From: an uncultured Clostridia bacterium
GTDB taxonomy: Bacteria > Bacillota > Clostridia > Oscillospirales > Acutalibacteraceae
Length of the DNA: 9,250 nucleotides
Direction: 5' to 3'
Assembly (NCBI GenBank): GCA_947623765.1
Contig: CANQIG010000062.1
Coordinates: 1 to 9,250 of the forward strand
Shown here piece by piece: positions 7,841 through 9,250 of this stretch. How positions within the stretch are numbered: the first letter of the stretch is position 1; each line of letters opens with the position of its first letter. The notes beneath the pieces are model-generated. The model worked only from the letters and a program-made list of their open reading frames with translations. It was not told the origin of the DNA and ran no database searches. The position numbers were made by a program, and so were the translations under genes.

Positions 7841-7859
7841 TGGCAACAAAATGGCAACA
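7841..7859 (+). repeat. Tandem pair of TGGCAACA, 11-bp period
   Basis: TGGCAACA occurs at 7841-7848 and again at 7852-7859, separated by AAA, so the two copies lie on nearly the same face of the helix. I found no other exact copy in the window. Short direct repeats like this near an element end can be arm-type sites for the N-terminal domain of tyrosine integrases; that reading is an inference. Confidence 0.45.
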
Positions 7860-7881
7860 TTATTCGGATTATTGCATAAGT

Positions 7882-7922
7882 AAAGAGCTATCAGATTTTT
7901 GATGTCTGATAGCTCTTTTTTT
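7882..7922 (+). terminator. Long-stem terminator between guaA region and XRE gene
   Basis: A perfect 14-bp stem, AAAGAGCTATCAGA (7882-7895) with TCTGATAGCTCTTT (7905-7918), closes the 9-nt loop TTTTTGATG and is followed by a T-run to 7922 on the plus strand. The plus-strand version is strong. The minus-strand XRE gene ends immediately beside it; read that way the stem is the same but the T-run is only TTT, so it may act on both strands. It would insulate the operon and the element from each other. Confidence 0.85.
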
Positions 7923-8451
7923 ATCTGCCGTTCAGTTTGTCCTTGAAAGCCTCAACCAAAGTATCGCTTAGCTCTTTGGGTGGGGCGGTTGCCCGAATTT
8001 CGGTATCGTCGTATTTGGGATAATGATATCGCCAGTTGTCGTAATCTTCTCGGCTGATTTCCCCTACTGCGAGCTTATCCGCCTGTGCTTTCCAAGCGGT
8101 AAGCATTTGCAGCAATTCGGCTGCGTCCTTGCCTTTATCGGCGTTGACTTTCAGGCAGACTGTGCCGTCTGTTTCGCTTACGGTGAGGCCGTAGATGTCC
8201 TCAAGGGCAAACAGAGTGTGTGCAAGCCCGATGTAACTGTCAATGTCCGGCACGGTAAGCGCCAGCGGGGAAACGTCCAACGCCTGCGCCAGCGCCGCGG
8301 TGATTTCTGCTTTGGGCGAACGGGTTCCCATTTCATATTGCGCCAGCCGAACATCAGCGCTCTTTTCGGGGAAGCCCAGAAGCATCCCGAGATATTTCTG
8401 CGTCATCCCCCGCATGGTGCGGAAGAAGCGAATTCTTTCTCCGATTGCCAT
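7921..8451 (-). CDS. XRE-family HTH regulator of an integrative element
   Basis: Probable DNA-binding repressor of 176 residues. The N-terminal third is a Cro/C1-type HTH: GERIRFFRTMRGMTQKYLG (4-22), a recognition region around SADVRLAQYEMGTRSPK (31-47), then ITAALAQALDVSP. The insert between the two HTH helices is slightly longer than in textbook XRE proteins. The C-terminal part (DIDSYIGLAHTLFALEDIYG and onward, with YDNWRYHYP at 137-145) has no function I can name; I recall similar full-length proteins in clostridial integrative elements. The ATG at 8451 has AAAGGAG (complement of 8461-8467) nine bases upstream; an in-frame upstream start at 8562 would overlap the promoter and lacks homology. 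It is transcribed divergently from the excisionase-like gene, the usual place for a repressor controlling both. It is A+T-richer than the guaA operon. Confidence 0.88.
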   Translation of the reverse strand: MAIGERIRFFRTMRGMTQKYLGMLLGFPEKSADVRLAQYEMGTRSPKAEITAALAQALDVSPLALTVPDIDSYIGLAHTLFALEDIYGLTVSETDGTVCLKVNADKGKDAAELLQMLTAWKAQADKLAVGEISREDYDNWRYHYPKYDDTEIRATAPPKELSDTLVEAFKDKLNGR

Positions 8452-8485
8452 AGTGTTTTTCTCCTTTTGAATGGGCTTAAATTGA

Positions 8486-8514
8486 AGTATAGCAGAAACG
8501 TTTAGAGAAGTCAA
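8486..8514 (-). promoter_or_regulatory. Promoter of the XRE regulator gene
   Basis: On the minus strand TTGACT (8509-8514) and TATACT (8486-8491) each match 5 of 6 consensus bases with a 17-bp spacer. The spacer contains the 8-bp palindrome AAACGTTT (8496-8503), and the minus strand reads CTAAACG there, one base from the CTAAGCG half-site of the operator-like repeat at 8594. This hints at autoregulation. Confidence 0.75.
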
Positions 8515-8551
8515 GAGAAATAAACAAAAAAGTTTAATTTTAACTCCAAAA

Positions 8552-8568
8552 CCGCTTGACAAAAGCGG
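8552..8568. promoter_or_regulatory. Operator-like inverted repeat over the xis -35
   Basis: CCGCTT (8552-8557) and AAGCGG (8563-8568) form a perfect 6-bp inverted repeat around a 5-bp centre, covering the -35 hexamer of the excisionase promoter. It shares the CGCTT/AAGCG core with the repeat at 8594-8611. A protein bound here would block RNA polymerase; the adjacent XRE protein is the natural candidate. Confidence 0.5.
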
Positions 8569-8584
8569 AAATACTTAGTATAAT
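8556..8584 (+). promoter_or_regulatory. Consensus promoter of the excisionase-like gene
   Basis: TTGACA (8556-8561) and TATAAT (8579-8584) are both perfect consensus hexamers at the ideal 17-bp spacing. Transcription would start near 8591, giving a leader of about 135 nt before the ATG at 8727. Such a strong promoter flanked by inverted repeats suggests a gene normally held off by a repressor. Confidence 0.88.
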
Positions 8585-8593
8585 GGAGATGAT

Positions 8594-8611
8594 CTAAGCG
8601 AATACGCTTAG
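8594..8611. promoter_or_regulatory. Operator-like inverted repeat at the xis transcription start
   Basis: CTAAGCGAATACGCTTAG is a perfect 7-bp inverted repeat with a 4-bp centre, just downstream of the -10. Its centre is about 42.5 bp from that of the repeat at 8552-8568, close to four helical turns, which would suit two dimers on one face of the DNA. Likely bound by the divergent XRE regulator; this is inference. Confidence 0.6.
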
Positions 8612-8622
8612 CAAACTCGTCG

Positions 8623-8683
8623 TGCGCCACGGTAATGGCGCATCCGCTCGGGCGAATCGGGAGGCGGTCAGCAAGAATCCCGA
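8623..8683 (+). promoter_or_regulatory. Structured leader of the excisionase-like mRNA
   Basis: Two stems lie between promoter and gene. TGCGCCA (8623-8629) pairs perfectly with TGGCGCA (8636-8642) around the 6-nt loop CGGTAA. TCGGGA (8657-8662) pairs with TCCCGA (8678-8683) around a 15-nt loop. This stretch is more G+C-rich than its surroundings. No U-tract follows either stem. A GTG at 8622 opens a frame continuous with the downstream gene, but no ribosome site precedes it. I do not recognise a known riboswitch class. Confidence 0.45.
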
Positions 8684-8726
8684 CACGAAAGAAATAGAAC
8701 TATTCAAAATCAGAAAGGAGAATAGG

Positions 8727-8918
8727 ATGGAAAACAAATTTATCCGTGCCGATGAAGTGGCAAAGGAGCTTTCAGTGTCTGTCCCATACGCTTACAAGCT
8801 CATTCGACGTCTGAATGATGAGCTCAAAGCACAGGGGTATCTCACGATTGCAGGGCGGCGGGTCAACCGCCAGTATTTTCACGAACGATTCTACGGAACA
8901 GGAAATGAGAGTGGATAA
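8727..8918 (+). CDS. Small excisionase-like HTH protein
   Basis: A 63-residue basic protein, rich in K and R. Residues 5-35 (FIRADEVAKELSVSVPYAYK and onward) fit a MerR/excisionase-type winged-HTH start, and the end GRRVNRQYFHERFYG resembles small Xis-like proteins encoded just before tyrosine integrases in Firmicute integrative elements. Such proteins bend DNA at the element ends and steer the integrase toward excision. The ATG at 8727 follows AGAAAGGAG (8712-8720) by six bases, a strong site. The stop at 8916-8918 directly abuts the ATG of the integrase fragment, the tight coupling usual for xis-int pairs. The family call rests on pattern and context; a generic HTH regulator is the alternative. 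Confidence 0.75.
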   Translation: MENKFIRADEVAKELSVSVPYAYKLIRRLNDELKAQGYLTIAGRRVNRQYFHERFYGTGNESG

Positions 8919-8972
8919 ATGCCCGTATTCAAAAACGGAGACAACGGCACTTGGTATGTCATGGTTCGCTAG
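8919..8972 (+). pseudogene. N-terminal fragment of a tyrosine integrase
   Basis: Only 17 residues, MPVFKNGDNGTWYVMVR, then TAG. The pattern (a short strand, a KNGDNGTWYV turn, a second strand) matches the beginning of the arm-binding (AP2-like) N-terminal domain of Firmicute tyrosine integrases, which are usually near 370-400 residues. Its ATG directly abuts the stop of the excisionase-like gene, as expected for int. The remaining roughly 95% is missing here, because the sequence changes to the end of another gene on the opposite strand. It cannot encode a recombinase. The identification is short-range pattern plus context. Confidence 0.65.
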
Positions 8973-9250
8973 GGTTCCGTTAAAAACTCTTTTATCGTCT
9001 TCAGCACCGTATCGAAATCCTCTGTCTTCGCATCAATCTTCCGGCAGAACGTTTTCCATTTCTTCTGCATTTCTGCATCGCTGCCAAAAGTCATCACCTG
9101 CTCAAACTGTTCGACTGAAAAAGTGTGGCCGCGGTTTTCAAAGGTTTTTCTTAGCGCTTCGGTGAGCACCTTGCCGTCAAAATCAAATTTTTGCGCCAGA
9201 TAATAAATGTCGTAATAATCCTTCATCCGGCTGGAAAACTCCATCAGAGA
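8969..9250 (-). CDS. AbiEii-type nucleotidyltransferase toxin, C-terminal part
   Basis: 93 residues plus stop are visible; the N-terminal catalytic part lies beyond the window end. The block SSRMKDYYDIYYLAQKFDFD followed by LTEALRKTFENRG is characteristic of the C-terminal half of AbiEii/AbiGii-type proteins, the nucleotidyltransferase toxins of type IV toxin-antitoxin and abortive-infection systems; their AbiEi antitoxin is usually encoded just upstream, here off-window. The reading frame is still open at the window edge, so the internal ATG at 9244 is not the true start. The protein ends in KTIKEFLTEP, while homologues often seem to continue a few residues further, so the C-terminus may be clipped. 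Its TAG shares CTAG (8969-8972) with the stop of the integrase fragment on the other strand. The DNA is A+T-rich, consistent with horizontal transfer. Confidence 0.75.
   Translation of the reverse strand, partial: SLMEFSSRMKDYYDIYYLAQKFDFDGKVLTEALRKTFENRGHTFSVEQFEQVMTFGSDAEMQKKWKTFCRKIDAKTEDFDTVLKTIKEFLTEP

Larger units (their letters stand above)
7783..9250. mobile_element. Degraded or rearranged integrative element next to guaA
   Basis: From just after the guaA stop the base composition drops markedly and the genes change to an XRE repressor, a small excisionase-like HTH protein, an integrase fragment and an AbiEii-type toxin end. The 3' end of guaA is known as an integration hotspot for genomic islands. 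I found no clear second copy of the guaA 3' end inside the window, so the attachment sites and true ends are undefined; the right end lies beyond the window. The extent given is only the accessory-looking stretch. Confidence 0.6.

Noticed and set aside
6433..7860. 475-codon minus-strand frame opposite guaA
   Set aside because: Antisense shadow of guaA; its extension past the guaA 3' end runs through the terminator region.
8023..8505. 160-codon plus-strand frame opposite the XRE gene
   Set aside because: Antisense to a recognisable HTH protein with a good promoter and ribosome site; no features of its own.
7730..8640. attachment-site repeat between the guaA end (CGCAACGGTGG) and CGCCACGGTAATGG near 8625
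   Set aside because: Similarity is short and imperfect, and the second copy forms part of a hairpin; not a credible att pair.
8623..8690. Cobalamin riboswitch
   Set aside because: Only a loose resemblance to the terminal box; with the start near 8591 there is no room for the conserved core.

Overview
The window looks like a stretch of chromosome from a G+C-rich member of the Clostridia (Bacillota), such as a gut Oscillospiraceae-like bacterium. The reasons are strong AGGAG-type ribosome sites, sigma-A promoters with 17-bp spacers, the type of PurA and PurB encoded, and an integrative-element module of a kind common in gut Clostridia. The taxon is an inference. Positions 1 to about 7790 are visibly G+C-rich with strong G/C third-position use; the rest is clearly more A+T-rich.

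Region 1 (1-1528): the minus strand carries most of gdhA (NADP-type glutamate dehydrogenase; its C-terminus lies beyond the window start). A 374-bp divergent spacer holds one promoter for gdhA and one for the purine genes.

Region 2 (1529-7782): a plus-strand gene run purB-purA-glmS-guaA, with gaps of 72, 67 and 19 bp and no terminator inside. PurA and PurB make AMP from IMP with aspartate as nitrogen donor. GuaA makes GMP from XMP, and GlmS makes glucosamine-6-phosphate; both use glutamine. With divergent gdhA (ammonia to glutamate), the block forms a nitrogen-assimilation and amide-transfer neighbourhood. PurB is of the eukaryote-like type. PurA belongs to a divergent clostridial type with a change at a key active-site position. 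glmS has no glmS ribozyme, only a short G+C-rich hairpin.

Region 3 (7783-9250): an accessory, A+T-richer stretch begins directly behind the 3' end of guaA, a reported integration hotspot for genomic islands. It has two hairpin terminators, a paired TGGCAACA repeat, an XRE-type repressor on the minus strand, a divergent promoter region with two related inverted repeats, a structured leader, and a small excisionase-like HTH protein. The first 17 codons of a tyrosine-integrase-like gene follow. That gene stops abruptly where the C-terminal end of an AbiEii-type nucleotidyltransferase toxin gene comes in on the opposite strand; the two stop codons share one CTAG. This suggests a decayed or rearranged integrative element, a second insertion, or an assembly join.

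Most of the window is housekeeping DNA. The points most worth a second look are the element junction near 8970, the repressor/excisionase control region, and the unusual PurA active site.
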